A DNA stretch of 64,000 bases. Origin: Fragum whitleyi (lineage: Eukaryota; Mollusca; Bivalvia; Cardiida; Cardiidae). Every line of letters starts with the position of its first letter. The first letter of the stretch is position 1. The notes below the pieces were generated by a model. The model was not told where the DNA came from and did not search any database. It saw nothing but the letters and a program-made list of their open reading frames with translations. The position numbers and the translations under genes were made by a program. This document shows positions 63,999-64,000 of the stretch, in pieces. The stretch covers positions 54,912,017-54,976,016 of the forward strand of contig OX411543.1 in NCBI GenBank assembly GCA_948146395.1, given 5' to 3'.

Positions 63999-64000
63999 CA

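Larger units (their letters stand above)
62548..64000 (-). mobile_element. Second DIRS1-like element, cut by window end
   Basis: The same 3' architecture as 35495-40088: an outer arm 62548-62635 and an inner reverse-complement arm 62750-62837 (88 bp each, exact as read), with a GCGCATGCGC block in the spacer (62646-62656). The recombinase gene follows, and a pol frame overlaps it. Nucleotide sequence differs substantially from the first copy, so it is a separate family. The gag, RT and 5' end are outside the window. Confidence 0.88.

Overview
The window is animal nuclear DNA, most likely from a marine bivalve mollusc. It has intron-rich animal genes: five linked exons of an extracellular cadherin-like protein, and the 3' end of an AKAP13/ARHGEF-type Rho exchange factor. 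It is also dense in mobile DNA: a Polinton/Maverick, two DIRS1-like tyrosine-recombinase retrotransposons, a tRNA-Lys-headed SINE, several palindromic MITE families, and tandem-repeat elements ending in GAGCTAAAAA next to ACGG microsatellites, like bivalve 'pearl'/Helitron-derived elements. The bivalve call is an inference from this combination.

Layout. 1-6840: right-hand part of a Polinton. The + strand carries the end of DNA polymerase B, a small membrane protein, the packaging ATPase and two small ORFs. The - strand carries, in transcription order, a chromodomain integrase, a TATA-binding-protein-like gene, a broken small ORF, a penton-like protein, a basic conserved protein, the probable major capsid protein and an adenain-like protease. 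The two strands converge on a shared poly(A) region near 1850-1947. The far end carries an iterated motif and abuts a 5'-truncated MITE. 7264-23184: five - strand exons of a cadherin-like, Cys/Tyr-rich extracellular protein, all introns phase 1, with MITEs, foldbacks and satellite elements in the introns. One exon has a frameshift and one has a tandemly duplicated 3' boundary. 23185-35494: no convincing gene; repeats, a SINE, and a foldback whose arms are G-rich minisatellite. 35495-40088: an apparently complete DIRS1-like element (gag, RT, RNase H, tyrosine recombinase) with inverted termini and an internal complementary region. 40100-44780: satellite-type elements, including a recent 993-bp higher-order repeat. 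52997-58477: six - strand exons of the RhoGEF C-terminus (coiled coil and low-complexity tail), with TTAA-flanked MITEs close to splice sites. 62548-64000: the 3' part of a second DIRS1-like element, cut by the window end.

The most interesting feature is the TBP-like gene inside the Polinton. It has both halves of the TBP saddle and all four intercalating phenylalanines at the expected places. This suggests a mobile element carrying its own promoter-recognition factor. All assignments come from reading the sequence and translations; no database search was run.
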